From: Niveispirillum sp.
GTDB taxonomy: Bacteria > Pseudomonadota > Alphaproteobacteria > Azospirillales > Azospirillaceae
Direction: 5' to 3'
Length of the DNA stretch: 64,000 bases
NCBI RefSeq assembly: GCF_017996735.1
Contig: NZ_JAGOGJ010000002.1
Coordinates: forward strand, 144,022-208,021
The number at the start of each line of letters is the position of its first letter. Within the stretch, counting starts at the first letter, position 1. A program made the position numbers and the translations under genes. Positions 17,160-26,686 of the stretch are shown here, piece after piece. The notes beneath the pieces were generated by a model. That model searched no databases. It saw only the letters and a program-made list of their open reading frames with translations, and was not told the DNA's origin.

Positions 17160-17960
17160 TCAGACCAAAATCGGGGCGCCGTCGGCCAGGGCGGCCAGAC
17201 CGTCGGCCGTGACGCGCAGATGGCGCAGGGTACCCGGCGGGCCATTCAGGCTGGCGGCGGCCAGGACATGGCCATCCACCTCCCACTGCGACAGGCGCCA
17301 ATCACCGGCGCGCAGCCATTCCTCATGCGCGGTCAGGGTGGGGCCGGCGTCGGGCGTGGGCGGGATGACGGTGAATCCCGTCAGTTCCTGCGACAGACCA
17401 CGGCCCGTGGCCTTGATCACGGCTTCCTTCAGGTTCCAGATGCGCATGAAGCGGGTGCGCTTGGCATCCTCGTCCAGTTCCCCGCCGATCTGCGCCACCT
17501 CATCGCGGGAGAACCAGCGATCGGCGATTTCCAGTTCCACGGTGCGGTTGGGCACCAGCGGTTCGATATCGACCCCCACCTCGCCCTGTGCGGAAACGGC
17601 CACGGCCACCATGGACCGTGTATGCGACAGGTTGAAGGAAGCGCCGCCGCGCACCAGCACCGGCTTTCCGTAAGGGCCGGCATTAAAGGCCAGCGATCCC
17701 GCCGACCGGCCCGTCCAGGCGCCCAGGAACAGCCGGGTCAGGCCGTGGGCCGCAATATAGGCGTTTCTGTCGGCGTCGAACTGGAAACGGGCGGCACGTT
17801 CCCGCTCCGTCCGGTCCAGCGTGTGGGAGAGGGGCGCCAAATCCCGCGTGCCGAGACCTTCAACGGCCAAGGTCAGCACGATCACATCATGTCGCCAATC
17901 GCCACGCACGGCAAAACCGTCCCGCATCCGATGCCCCCGTTTCCTGAAAGCGCGGATCAT
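17160..17960 (-). CDS. Sfp-type 4'-phosphopantetheinyl transferase
   Basis: The 266-residue protein shows the family signatures in order: FNLSHT (CoA and carrier contact), GVDIEPL (Mg-binding Asp/Glu), WFSRDE and WNLKEAVIKATGRGL (Mg-binding Glu and Lys). These enzymes move the phosphopantetheine arm from CoA to carrier proteins of fatty acid, polyketide or non-ribosomal peptide synthesis. No synthase gene is nearby, so it probably serves carrier proteins elsewhere. The start could be ATG 17960 or an internal ATG 11 codons later. It is divergent from the M1 peptidase. Confidence 0.9.
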   Translation of the reverse strand: MIRAFRKRGHRMRDGFAVRGDWRHDVIVLTLAVEGLGTRDLAPLSHTLDRTERERAARFQFDADRNAYIAAHGLTRLFLGAWTGRSAGSLAFNAGPYGKPVLVRGGASFNLSHTRSMVAVAVSAQGEVGVDIEPLVPNRTVELEIADRWFSRDEVAQIGGELDEDAKRTRFMRIWNLKEAVIKATGRGLSQELTGFTVIPPTPDAGPTLTAHEEWLRAGDWRLSQWEVDGHVLAAASLNGPPGTLRHLRVTADGLAALADGAPILV

Positions 17961-18048
17961 AGGCGCTTCGATATGGTTTGGTAAGAAAAGAAGCCCCGAC
18001 GCTGGGTGAAGGCGGCCCCGCGAATCCCGAAGGGCGCGGATTTTTTGC

Positions 18049-18066
18049 CTGTTACCGAACCGTTAC
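18049..18066 (+). promoter_or_regulatory. Weak Pho-box-like direct repeat upstream of the M1 peptidase
   Basis: CTGTTAC and CCGTTAC stand 11 bp apart, the spacing of PhoB half-sites, 123 bp before the M1 aminopeptidase start. Both deviate from CTGTCAT, so this is only suggestive. Confidence 0.25.
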
Positions 18067-18188
18067 AATATTCCCCCCACTCTGACCTTGAAATCATTTT
18101 GCGCAGGCCCGCCCCCTGAGCATTATCAGTATCTTGTCGGCAGCGGGCCCGTTCGGACGCGGGCCCGGCCGTATGGCTGGGGGTAGGG

Positions 18189-20669
18189 ATGGGGTATTGG
18201 CAGGGACGCGTGGCGCGCCTGGTGGTCGCCACGGCTTTGGTATTGTCGGCCGGCATGGCCGGAACGCAGATGGCGGCGGCCGATGCCATCGAACAGACCA
18301 AGGGCACCTGGCAGGACAAGTTCCGCCAGTTGGACGTGGATCTTCCCACCCCCAACACCTATCGCACGGCGTCGGGCGCGCCCGGCCATCAATATTGGCA
18401 GCAGCGCGCCGATTACAGCATGGACCTGAAGCTGGACGCGGCGGGCAAGCGCCTGACGGGCCGGCAGACCGTGCGGTACCACAACAATTCCCCGGACAGC
18501 CTGCGCTATCTGTGGCTGCAAGTTGATCAGAACATCTATAAGGACAGTTCCATCGCCGAACTGACCCGCACGGCCAGCCCGGCCAAGGATGGCGGCGACC
18601 AGATCAGCTATGGCACGCTGGCCCGTGTCCAAGCCCTGAAGGACACAAAATACGGGGTGGAGATCGGGTCGGTCACCGACGAGGGGGGCCGGGCGCTTCC
18701 CTATACGGTGGTCGACACCATGATGCGCATCGACCTGCCGCGGCCGCTGGCGCCCGGTGCGTCCTTCACCTTCAAGGTGGAATGGGCGCACAATATCATC
18801 AATCAGGATATTGTCGGCGGCCGCAGCGGGTATGAGCATTTCCGCGACAACAATACCGACCTGTTCTTCCTGGCGCAGTTCTTCCCGCGCATGGCCGCCT
18901 ATACCGATTATGCCGGCTGGCAGCACAAGGCCTTTCTGGGAAGGGGTGAATTCACCCTGGAATTCGGTGATTACGATGTCGCCATCACCGTGCCGGCCGA
19001 CCATATCGTGTCGGCCTCGGGCGAGTTGCTGAATGCCGGCGATGTCCTGACAGCCACGCAGCGCGACCGTCTGGCCAGGGCCGCCAAGGCGGACAAGCCG
19101 ATGTTCATCGTGACGCCGGAAGAAGCCCTGGCCAATGAGAAGGAGACGGACAAGGCGACCAAGACCTGGCGGTTTTCCGCCAAGAATGTCCGCGATTTCG
19201 CCTTTGCCAGTTCCAACAAGTTCATCTGGGACGCGATGGGGGTGAAACAGGACAATCCGGCGGGCAATCCCGTCCTGGCCATGTCCTTCTATCCCAACGA
19301 GGCGGAACCGCTCTGGTCGAAATATTCGACCTGGGCCGTGGCGCACACCATCAAGACCTATAGCAAATATTCCTTTGCCTACCCGTACCCGACGGCGCAG
19401 TCGGTCAATACCTGGGACGGGGGCGGCATGGAATATCCCATGATCACCTTCAACGGCTACCGGCCCAATATCGACAAGAAGACGGGCAAGCGCACCTATA
19501 CGGCGGCCGCCAAATACGGCCTTATCGGTGTGGTCATCCATGAGGTCGGGCATTTCTATTACCCGATGATCGTGAATTCCGACGAACGGCAATGGAGCTG
19601 GATGGATGAGGGGCTGAACACCTTTGTCCAGAACGTGGCGCATCTGGAATGGGAGGAGAATTTCGGCGAGCATCGCCGCAATCCAAACCTGCCGTCCGAC
19701 ATTACCAGCTACATGACCAGCCAGGGTCAGGTGCCGATCATGACCCAGTCGGACTCGGTGCTGCAATTCGGCCCCAACGCCTATACCAAGCCGGCCACGG
19801 CGCTGACCATCCTGCGCGAGACGGTGATGGGGCGTGAGCTGTTCGACCACGCTTTCCGTGAATATTCGCAGCGCTGGAAATTCAAGCGCCCGACCCCGTC
19901 CGATTTCTTCCGCACCATGGAGGATGCGTCGGGCGTGGACCTGGACTGGTTCTGGCGCGGCTGGTTCTATACGACCGACCATGTCGATATCGATCTGGCC
20001 AGCGTGCGGGAATACCGCATCTCCACCGGCAATCCGGACGTGGAAAAGGCGCTGCAGCGCGAGGAATATCACCGCGACAACAAGGAGCCGCTGGCCCAGG
20101 TGCATAACCGCGAGCAGGGGCTGAAAACCCTGCTGGAGCGCGAGCCGGACCTGAAGGATTTCTATAACGAGAATGACAAGTTCACCCCCACCAACAAGGA
20201 CCGCAACAAGTTCGCGGAAATGGTGGAGGGGCTGGAACCCTGGGAGCGCGAGGCGCTGGCACGGGCCGAGAAGGATGGCGACTGGGTCTATTTCCTGGAT
20301 TTCGCCAACAAGGGCGGGCTGGTCATGCCGCTGCCGCTCCAGCTTACCTATGCCGACGGCACAAGTGAGTTCCTGATGATCCCGGCGGAGATCTGGCGTT
20401 ACAATAGCAAGGCCGTGACCAAGATGCTGATCCGGCCCCGCCAAGTGGTCGGCGTCGAACTGGACCCGCGCCAGGAGATCGCCGATGTCGACGTCTCCAA
20501 CAACGCCTATCCACGCAAGATCGCGGCCTCGCGCCTTGAACTTTACAAGTCCAAGGATGAGACGAAGGACCTGATGGCCGACATGCTGGTTGAATTGAAG
20601 GCCAAGAAAGAGGGCGAGGGCAAGGAAGGGGGCAAGGACGTGCCCCTGACGCCCGGAGGGAAGCCGTGA
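18189..20669 (+). CDS. Periplasmic M1-family zinc aminopeptidase
   Basis: The 826-residue protein has an N-terminal signal peptide (cleavage near AAADA, residue ~35). An aminopeptidase-N-like beta domain precedes the catalytic domain. The zinc motif is HEVGH (His451-His455), with the third ligand in WMDEGLNTF. GGGMEYPM stands where classical M1 enzymes have GAMEN. The domain near residues 560-600 contains a long Trp-rich DLDWFWRGWFYT helix typical of exported M1 peptidases. It should trim peptides in the periplasm. The C-terminal tail is Lys/Glu-rich. The next gene starts inside its stop codon, so the two are coupled. Confidence 0.93.
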   Translation: MGYWQGRVARLVVATALVLSAGMAGTQMAAADAIEQTKGTWQDKFRQLDVDLPTPNTYRTASGAPGHQYWQQRADYSMDLKLDAAGKRLTGRQTVRYHNNSPDSLRYLWLQVDQNIYKDSSIAELTRTASPAKDGGDQISYGTLARVQALKDTKYGVEIGSVTDEGGRALPYTVVDTMMRIDLPRPLAPGASFTFKVEWAHNIINQDIVGGRSGYEHFRDNNTDLFFLAQFFPRMAAYTDYAGWQHKAFLGRGEFTLEFGDYDVAITVPADHIVSASGELLNAGDVLTATQRDRLARAAKADKPMFIVTPEEALANEKETDKATKTWRFSAKNVRDFAFASSNKFIWDAMGVKQDNPAGNPVLAMSFYPNEAEPLWSKYSTWAVAHTIKTYSKYSFAYPYPTAQSVNTWDGGGMEYPMITFNGYRPNIDKKTGKRTYTAAAKYGLIGVVIHEVGHFYYPMIVNSDERQWSWMDEGLNTFVQNVAHLEWEENFGEHRRNPNLPSDITSYMTSQGQVPIMTQSDSVLQFGPNAYTKPATALTILRETVMGRELFDHAFREYSQRWKFKRPTPSDFFRTMEDASGVDLDWFWRGWFYTTDHVDIDLASVREYRISTGNPDVEKALQREEYHRDNKEPLAQVHNREQGLKTLLEREPDLKDFYNENDKFTPTNKDRNKFAEMVEGLEPWEREALARAEKDGDWVYFLDFANKGGLVMPLPLQLTYADGTSEFLMIPAEIWRYNSKAVTKMLIRPRQVVGVELDPRQEIADVDVSNNAYPRKIAASRLELYKSKDETKDLMADMLVELKAKKEGEGKEGGKDVPLTPGGKP

Positions 20670-21196
20670 CGGTTGCGCGTATCGGCCGGCGCCGGGTGAT
20701 GGCGCTGGCCGGGGCAGGCCTGCTGGCCGGCCTGGCGCTGCCTGCCCGCGCGCACCGGGCCAAGTCCGCCCTGACGCTGGTCACCTGGAACAAGGCGGCG
20801 GGGCTGCTGGAGGTTGACCATTCCCTGCATGCCCATGACGCGGAAACTGCCCTGGCGCAGGTGGGTGGCGTCAGCGCGCCCGACCTGTCGCGCCTGGAGG
20901 ATCAGGCGCGGCTGGCGCTTTATGTCGAGGGGCGGTTCGCCCTCAGCATCCCCGGTGGATCGCCGCTGCCCCTGAAACTGCTGGGGGCGGAGCCGGAGGG
21001 CGATAATATCCATGTCTATCAGGAAGTGCCCCTGACGGCGGTGCCCGCCCGTCTGCTGGTGCGCAACATGATCCTGCGCGACATTTTCCCCGTGCAGATC
21101 AATCAGGTGAATATCGATATGGGGGGCGGCCCGGACCATATCCGCACCCTGACCTTCCTGGGCGGCGACGGCGAAAAGGACGCCACGCCGGGATAA
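20666..21196 (+). CDS. Small exported protein coupled to the M1 peptidase (DUF6702-like)
   Basis: It starts with GTG 20666, overlapping the M1 stop by four bases (GTGA), and has a GGAGGG ribosome binding site. The product is 176 residues. Arg-rich MTVARIGRRRVMALAG followed by a hydrophobic stretch and PARAH looks like a Tat- or Sec-type signal peptide. The mature part starts with AHRAKSALTLVTWN and resembles small exported proteins commonly encoded beside M1 peptidases (DUF6702, from memory). There is no catalytic motif; it may be an accessory or inhibitor of the peptidase (inference). Confidence 0.72.
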   Translation: MTVARIGRRRVMALAGAGLLAGLALPARAHRAKSALTLVTWNKAAGLLEVDHSLHAHDAETALAQVGGVSAPDLSRLEDQARLALYVEGRFALSIPGGSPLPLKLLGAEPEGDNIHVYQEVPLTAVPARLLVRNMILRDIFPVQINQVNIDMGGGPDHIRTLTFLGGDGEKDATPG

Positions 21197-21202
21197 GGGC
21201 CG

Positions 21203-24200
21203 TCAGCCGAAGCGCCAGCGGACGCCGCCCGACAGGCTCTGCCGGTCGCTGTCGCGCCGTTGTTCCAGATCGACCTGGGCATAGGCTTCCAGCCGGTCGT
21301 CAAGCTGTGCGGTGATGCCGGCGCCCAGGATGGCCGCGTCCCGGCCCGGTTTCTCCCCGGTCAGGTCGAAGGAGGCGCCATCCAGCCAGGCCCGGCCGGA
21401 GATGGTCACGTCCCGGAAATCATGGTCCCAGCGCAAGGAGAGTTCCGGTTCCAGGATCATGTCGTTCAGGCCCCGGAACCGCCAGGCGGCGCGCAGGCCC
21501 AGATTGCCGCGTACCGCCGTGCTGTCCAGATCATCGATGGTCAGGTCCAGCGTGCCGGCCCCGGTCTCGCTGAAGCCCTGGCGATCGGTGCGGTCGAAAC
21601 GCAGGCCGGCGGCCGGTTCCAGGATCAGGTTCCCCACCGCCCAGCGATAGCCGGCGGTGATGGCGGCCGCCAGCGCATCGCCGCTTGCCTCCGCCCGTGC
21701 CGTGCGTTCCAGGTCCCCCAGGCGGATTGAACGCCGGCTGTCATTGTCGGTGAAGGCGATGGACAGGCTGCCTTCCGCAAAGAAACGCCCCCGCGTGACC
21801 CCGCCATACCCGGCCAGCACCACCATATCCTGTGTCGCCTGGCCCGGACCGCCGTCCAGATCGTTGCGGAAATAGCCGAACGCCATGCCAAGATCGAGAT
21901 TGCCGGCCAGACGCGTATCAATGCCCGACACGAAGCCGGCACTGTCCAGATCGAAACCGCCGCGCGTGCCCGACCCGACCACGGCCCGCCCCCACAGGCC
22001 GGTGCCGCCGGCCGATGGTGCCAGGTCGGCCATGCTCAGCGCCTCCCCATCCTCCGCCTTGCGCATCACCTCGGCCCCCAGGCGCAGCGACAGGCCGCCG
22101 CGCCGGGCCGCCGCCGTCCGCTGCGACAGCAGATCGCCGAACAGCCGCATTGTGTCGAGACCGGCCGCGTCGGTTTCGGCATGGACATTGCCCGCCAATC
22201 CGTCGAACAGCGCCGGAAGGTTGGCCGCCGCCAGCCCATACAACCCGCCATAGACCGTGTCGCGATCGGTGAAATCACGGGTGCCAGCCGCCGGCCGCGC
22301 CTTGTCCAGGGCGGACGCCACCTGTTTTTGTGAGCCTGTCAGGCCCGGCAACGCCGCATAGAGGTCGGGCGTGACCCACAGGGTCACGGTATCCGATCCA
22401 TAGGACAGGTCGAAACGGGCATTGGCCGGCAGGTCCGCCGTCGGCTGGGTCACGGACTGGAAACTGCCCGACACGCCGCCGGCCGCCTGCAGGATGGTGA
22501 AATGCTGTCCGATGACGGGCGTGAAGGGTGTGGCGGCAGCTTCCGCGAATCCACGGATGACCGGGGTGACGCTGCCGCCGGCCGTGAAGCGGCCGCCGAC
22601 CTTCACCTGATCATGGTGACCGTCGCCGGCACCGGCCGTCGTTCCATCCAGTTCCACCCGCAAACCGGCCGCCGTCCCGCTGTTCATGAGCGAACCGGTG
22701 ACGGTCAGGATGCCTGGCGAGCGGCCCGGTGCCAGGGTCCCGGCATTGATCACCGACGTCTCCAGCACCCCGCCGCCGGCAAGCACGGCGCCGGGCAGCA
22801 CGGTCAGGCTGCTGGTCGTCAGGCGCCCATCCACCCGCAACGTGCCTGCATCCACCTGCGTGCCGCCGGTCAGGACGCTGTCGGCGGCCAGAATCAGGGT
22901 GCCTTTCCCCTGTTTCAGCAGCGTGTCGTTGCCGGTCAGGGTGCCGGTGAAGTCCAGCGTGTCGTCGCGGTCAAAAATCAGCTTGCCGCTTTGTCCAGGC
23001 AGCAGGTCGGCCGCATACCAGGCAATACCTTCATAGGCATAGCCGTCCGCCGTGAACCCTTCCGTCAGGGAGGGGGTGTAGAGATGGCCCCCCCGGACCG
23101 AGTCGTTGAAGCGATGGATGGGGGCGGCGCCGGCCATGGGGCGCGTCAGGCCGGTGAAGGCCGCCCCGATCTCCGCATAGCCGCTGTCGCCCTGGCGCAG
23201 CCGCGCGATTTCCGCCGGGTCGAGCGTATAGATGTGGTCGGTAGCCGCCGCCGAATGGAAGGCGATCACCGCCGATTTTCCCAGACCGGGGGCCTCGTTG
23301 GAAAAGGGCACGCCCTGTTCGGTGAAACCCTGGGCCAGCAGGTCGGCGGCCTGCCGGCTGCTGGCCGTATAGACCGTATCCGCCGTTGCGGCATTGTACA
23401 GGCGGAACACAATGGGCATTCCATCGGCGCTGTCATAGGCAGCCACCTGCTGGGCGGCGTGGCTGACGGTCAGGGTCTGGTCCAGGGCGTTGCTGATCGC
23501 CAGGGTCTGTGCGGCGGCCGGCCTTGTATAGGTGACGCCCGGCGTCGGCGTGCGGCCGGGGCCGCCGGGCGTGTAGATGTCGCTGTAGCCGGCGACGGCG
23601 GCGGTAGGGATGGCGACATTGACCAGGCTGCGGATCGCGGCCTCGTCCCCGTTCAGGATGATGTCGATATAATTGTCATTGTCGTTGCGGTAATAGGGGG
23701 CGGGAATGCCGGTGGCCGGCGGCCCCAGTTCGGCCAGCCCCACCACCGTGACCGTTCCCAGGCCGGCGCCGAGATCATAGGCGACACCGGTGCGGCTCAG
23801 GGTGACCAGGGCACCGGTGGCGTCGCGGGCCTGCAACTGGAAAAACTTGGAAAAGTCGCCCGGCAGCATGGGGGAGACACCATCGGCGGAGAAGCCGCCC
23901 GTGGTCATCAGCCGCAGCCGGTAGGCGGATTGCCCCTGATAAAGCGTGGCGCCATCATTCAGGACCCCGGCCGTCAGGGCGGCGGGGCCGGCATCCCCGA
24001 CCGAGGAGAAATGGCTGACACGGGCCGCCAGCAGGCTGGGCCCCGTCACGAAGGGGTTGCGGCTTTCGGCGGTCAGGCCGACAGCCGATTGCAGGCCGCC
24101 GGGCCCGACCAGCATCAGCGGCTTGCTGTCGGCCACGATCTCCACGGACACGGGATAGATGGCGCCGGGTGTGCCCGGTGTCAGGCGGTTGCCGAATTCC

Positions 24201-24679
24201 CCGAAAACCACGACGACATTGCGTTCATTATAATCGCCATTGGGATTGAGGCCGGCGGCCGCAGGTGTCACCACCTCCCCCGTATTCAGGTGGATGGCGA
24301 TATCGGTGGGGGCCAGCGTGCCGGGCAGCACCGGCCAACTGAACACGATCGGCAGCGCATCGCCCCGCACAACATTGGCGCCATATCCGCCCAGCACCCC
24401 GGTGCCGACCGGCTGTGCCGATGTCAGGTTGCGCAGCGGCGGCGTCGGGGTCAGCCCGGCCAGATCGCGGTTGATGCCGGCCCCCGCAGCGGCAGCCAGT
24501 TCCAGGCCGCCCGGCCCGTCCAGCCCCGGAATGCCGATGATCCCTTCGAAGCCCAGATCCGCCGACAGAATCCGCGCCGTGGTCGACCAGATATCGGCAT
24601 TGATCACGATCTCGCGCTGAAGCTCGATATAGGCCGGCGAGATGATCGGGGCAGCAGCGGAGTCGGGCAGGGCATCCAT
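21203..24679 (-). CDS. Autotransporter with DUF5648-like lectin-type domain and beta-barrel
   Basis: I start at ATG 24679 (1158 residues), preceded by GGAG; a TTG at 24712 is the only earlier start because a TAG lies three codons above it. From the N terminus: a ~400-residue beta-rich passenger, a DUF5648-like repeat unit (about 415-560, with FRLYNAATADTVY and HIYTL motifs), an autotransporter-associated beta-strand repeat (about 570-680, GTLILAADSVLTGGTQVDAG), a linker, and a C-terminal beta-barrel of about 290 residues ending in GGVRWRFG. This type V layout should display the passenger on the surface. The odd point is that no signal peptide is visible after either start. It is convergent with the DUF6702-like gene (7-bp gap). 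Confidence 0.85.
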   Translation of the reverse strand: MDALPDSAAAPIISPAYIELQREIVINADIWSTTARILSADLGFEGIIGIPGLDGPGGLELAAAAGAGINRDLAGLTPTPPLRNLTSAQPVGTGVLGGYGANVVRGDALPIVFSWPVLPGTLAPTDIAIHLNTGEVVTPAAAGLNPNGDYNERNVVVVFGEFGNRLTPGTPGAIYPVSVEIVADSKPLMLVGPGGLQSAVGLTAESRNPFVTGPSLLAARVSHFSSVGDAGPAALTAGVLNDGATLYQGQSAYRLRLMTTGGFSADGVSPMLPGDFSKFFQLQARDATGALVTLSRTGVAYDLGAGLGTVTVVGLAELGPPATGIPAPYYRNDNDNYIDIILNGDEAAIRSLVNVAIPTAAVAGYSDIYTPGGPGRTPTPGVTYTRPAAAQTLAISNALDQTLTVSHAAQQVAAYDSADGMPIVFRLYNAATADTVYTASSRQAADLLAQGFTEQGVPFSNEAPGLGKSAVIAFHSAAATDHIYTLDPAEIARLRQGDSGYAEIGAAFTGLTRPMAGAAPIHRFNDSVRGGHLYTPSLTEGFTADGYAYEGIAWYAADLLPGQSGKLIFDRDDTLDFTGTLTGNDTLLKQGKGTLILAADSVLTGGTQVDAGTLRVDGRLTTSSLTVLPGAVLAGGGVLETSVINAGTLAPGRSPGILTVTGSLMNSGTAAGLRVELDGTTAGAGDGHHDQVKVGGRFTAGGSVTPVIRGFAEAAATPFTPVIGQHFTILQAAGGVSGSFQSVTQPTADLPANARFDLSYGSDTVTLWVTPDLYAALPGLTGSQKQVASALDKARPAAGTRDFTDRDTVYGGLYGLAAANLPALFDGLAGNVHAETDAAGLDTMRLFGDLLSQRTAAARRGGLSLRLGAEVMRKAEDGEALSMADLAPSAGGTGLWGRAVVGSGTRGGFDLDSAGFVSGIDTRLAGNLDLGMAFGYFRNDLDGGPGQATQDMVVLAGYGGVTRGRFFAEGSLSIAFTDNDSRRSIRLGDLERTARAEASGDALAAAITAGYRWAVGNLILEPAAGLRFDRTDRQGFSETGAGTLDLTIDDLDSTAVRGNLGLRAAWRFRGLNDMILEPELSLRWDHDFRDVTISGRAWLDGASFDLTGEKPGRDAAILGAGITAQLDDRLEAYAQVDLEQRRDSDRQSLSGGVRWRFG

Positions 24680-24847
24680 CTCGCAGAAAACTCCGTCCAG
24701 GCCGGTTTGCAATTCATCCTATCGTCGGCAGGAGATTTACACCAAAGCCGTGCCAAGTGTCAGCGTCTTCACCGATGCCGCCTTCATTCCTGGTCAAAGC
24801 GTCCGCTGCTCAGTAAGGTAGCGGTAACAGGCGGCATTATACCGGGC

Positions 24848-24893
24848 GGCGGCAGTCGCCGCCGTACCATCGGTCAAGAATTTGACCGATGGC
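24848..24893. repeat. Double palindromic repeat (TACCATCGGTCA family), copy 2
   Basis: GGCGGC-agtc-GCCGCC is followed by an imperfect palindrome TACCATCGGTCAA / TTGACCGATGG. Bases 24848-24883 are identical to 57600-57635. It sits 33 bp before the polysaccharide deacetylase start. Confidence 0.8.
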
Positions 24894-24925
24894 ATTATTG
24901 CTGCCGGACAAGGGAGGAAAATGCC

Positions 24926-25669
24926 ATGAAATGGCTTGCGTTTTCGGGTTTGATCCTGGGCTTGCTGTGTTTGCCGGCCGCTTCGGTCCTGGCCGCGGAT
25001 TGCGGGCCGGATGCGTTGGGTACCACCCGCACCATCAGTTTGAAGCGCGGCGCCGGCGGGGCGTTCGGCACGGTGCAGCATCCGGCCCTGCCGGGGCTGC
25101 AAAAGGGGGAGGTGGTGCTGACCTTCGATGACGGGCCGGTGCCGGTGCTGACGCCCAGGGTGCTGGACGCGCTGAAGGCTGAATGCGCCAAGGCCACATT
25201 CTTTATGACGGGCGGCAATCTGGATGCCCATGGCGATCTTGCCAGGCGCGCGGTGGCGGAGGGGCATTCGGCCGGCATCCACAGCTATAGCCACCCGCAT
25301 CTGGGGACGTTGAGCGAGGCGGCGCAACTGGACGATCTGGCGCGGACGCAGGCCGCGTACAAGCGGCTGTTCGGGGTGACGGCCCCGTCCTACCGCTTCC
25401 CGTTCCTGGAAGAGACGCCGGCCCTGATGGCGGCGCTGGCCAAGGACAAGGTGGCGGTCTTCTCCATCGATCTGGCCATCACCGACTGGCAGCCCGCCGA
25501 CACGACGGCAATGCTGGCCGACCGCCTGTCCAAGGCGCTGGACGAGGCCGGCGGCGGCATCATCCTGATGCATGATGCCAATCCCCCCACGGCCGAGGCC
25601 ATCGCCACCCTGCTGCGCGTGATCAAGCAGAAGGGATACCGGCTGGTGCATGTGGATTGGGAGGGGTAA
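24926..25669 (+). CDS. Exported NodB-type polysaccharide deacetylase
   Basis: I start at ATG 24926 (247 residues), 6-7 bases after a strong GGAGG. The signal peptide runs to VLAAD (about residue 22). The NodB domain shows VVLTFDDGPVP (catalytic Asp and metal-binding Asp), ATFFMTGGN, the metal-binding HSYSHPHLG, RFPFLEE, and a final IILMHDANPP. Such enzymes remove N- or O-acetyl groups from peptidoglycan, chitin-like polymers or exopolysaccharide. Export suggests a cell-wall or exopolysaccharide substrate. The frame is open far upstream, but only across the antisense of the autotransporter, so that extension is not real. Confidence 0.92.
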   Translation: MKWLAFSGLILGLLCLPAASVLAADCGPDALGTTRTISLKRGAGGAFGTVQHPALPGLQKGEVVLTFDDGPVPVLTPRVLDALKAECAKATFFMTGGNLDAHGDLARRAVAEGHSAGIHSYSHPHLGTLSEAAQLDDLARTQAAYKRLFGVTAPSYRFPFLEETPALMAALAKDKVAVFSIDLAITDWQPADTTAMLADRLSKALDEAGGGIILMHDANPPTAEAIATLLRVIKQKGYRLVHVDWEG

Positions 25670-25707
25670 TGCCGACGGCCGAAATATTTGACCGTTAGTA
25701 TAAGGCA

Positions 25708-26508
25708 TCACCCCTCCGTCACCAGATCCTTATAGGCGTGCCAACTGGCATGGCCGATCAGGGGCAGGGTGACGATCAGGCCCACAAACAGGGTCGCGAT
25801 GCCGATGGCCGTCAGGAAGACGATGATGAAGGCCCAGAGCGCCATGGCGGGCAGGTTCACGCGCACCGCCATGATGCTGGTCGCCATGGCCGTGAAAGCG
25901 TTGGTGCGGCGGTCCAGCAGCATGGGGATGGACACGACCGACACGGCAAAGGCAACGCCTGCGAATCCGGCGCCGATCAGGGTCCCGGCGATCAGGAAGG
26001 GCAGGCTGGCCCCGCTGTGGAACAGGGTGGCGGTCAGCCCGTCCAGCGTCGGCGAAAGGTCGGCGAAGAACAGCGCATACATCAAGGTCGCCACCCGCAC
26101 CCAGAACAGGTGCAGCAGCAACAGCAGCACGCCCAGGAACCCGACCTGCAAAGGGTTCACGGCCCAGGCCCGCAGCGCGCGGCGCAGATCGGGCACCCGT
26201 CCCTTGCCCAGGTCGCGCGAGGTGGCATAGAGCCCGACGGCGATCAGCGGCGCCACCAGCGTGAAGCCCGAGGTCAAGGGCAGCATCAGCATGACATGGC
26301 CGGAGCCGATGACCAGCAGGGTGAGCGCCAGGCTGAACCCCGCGATCAACGCGCCATAGGTCAGGCTGACCCGCCAGGCGGCCCCCAGATCGGCCATGCC
26401 CAGTTGCAGCCAATGCCAGGGCCGGTCCACGGGAACGGGACGGATATGCGGCACCGGTCCACTGAATACAGGGACGGGGCCGACATCATCTTCATGGTCG
26501 ATTGTCAT
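25708..26508 (-). CDS. DUF2189 family inner-membrane protein
   Basis: The 266-residue protein has six or so hydrophobic helices after a cytoplasmic N terminus containing RPWHWLQLGMADLGAAWR, a stretch I recognise from DUF2189 proteins. Function is unknown for the family. It is often found near cytochrome oxidase genes in alphaproteobacteria, and here it sits divergent to the cco operon, separated by 575 bp of repeats and promoter. No catalytic motif is visible. Confidence 0.8.
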   Translation of the reverse strand: MTIDHEDDVGPVPVFSGPVPHIRPVPVDRPWHWLQLGMADLGAAWRVSLTYGALIAGFSLALTLLVIGSGHVMLMLPLTSGFTLVAPLIAVGLYATSRDLGKGRVPDLRRALRAWAVNPLQVGFLGVLLLLLHLFWVRVATLMYALFFADLSPTLDGLTATLFHSGASLPFLIAGTLIGAGFAGVAFAVSVVSIPMLLDRRTNAFTAMATSIMAVRVNLPAMALWAFIIVFLTAIGIATLFVGLIVTLPLIGHASWHAYKDLVTEG

Positions 26509-26686
26509 TTCCTACCCCAATAGTTCACCAAGTGTCGCTTTTCGCGGCTTTTGTTGAGTATGGCAGGTTTTGGGGCGGGGGGAAGGGGCGCCATGCTTTT
26601 GATGAATATTGGGGGTGCGGAATTTAATACCAGCCATGGAGCATGGCTCTTGGTAAGTGCACTCGCCTTCAGCGCCGATTTGATAC

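Noticed and set aside
18126..20444. 772-residue minus-strand frame opposite the M1 peptidase
   Set aside because: Shadow frame; composition typical of antisense in GC-rich DNA.
22502..24925. Long plus-strand extension ahead of the polysaccharide deacetylase
   Set aside because: It is antisense to the autotransporter; the deacetylase signal peptide and GGAGG place the real start at 24926.
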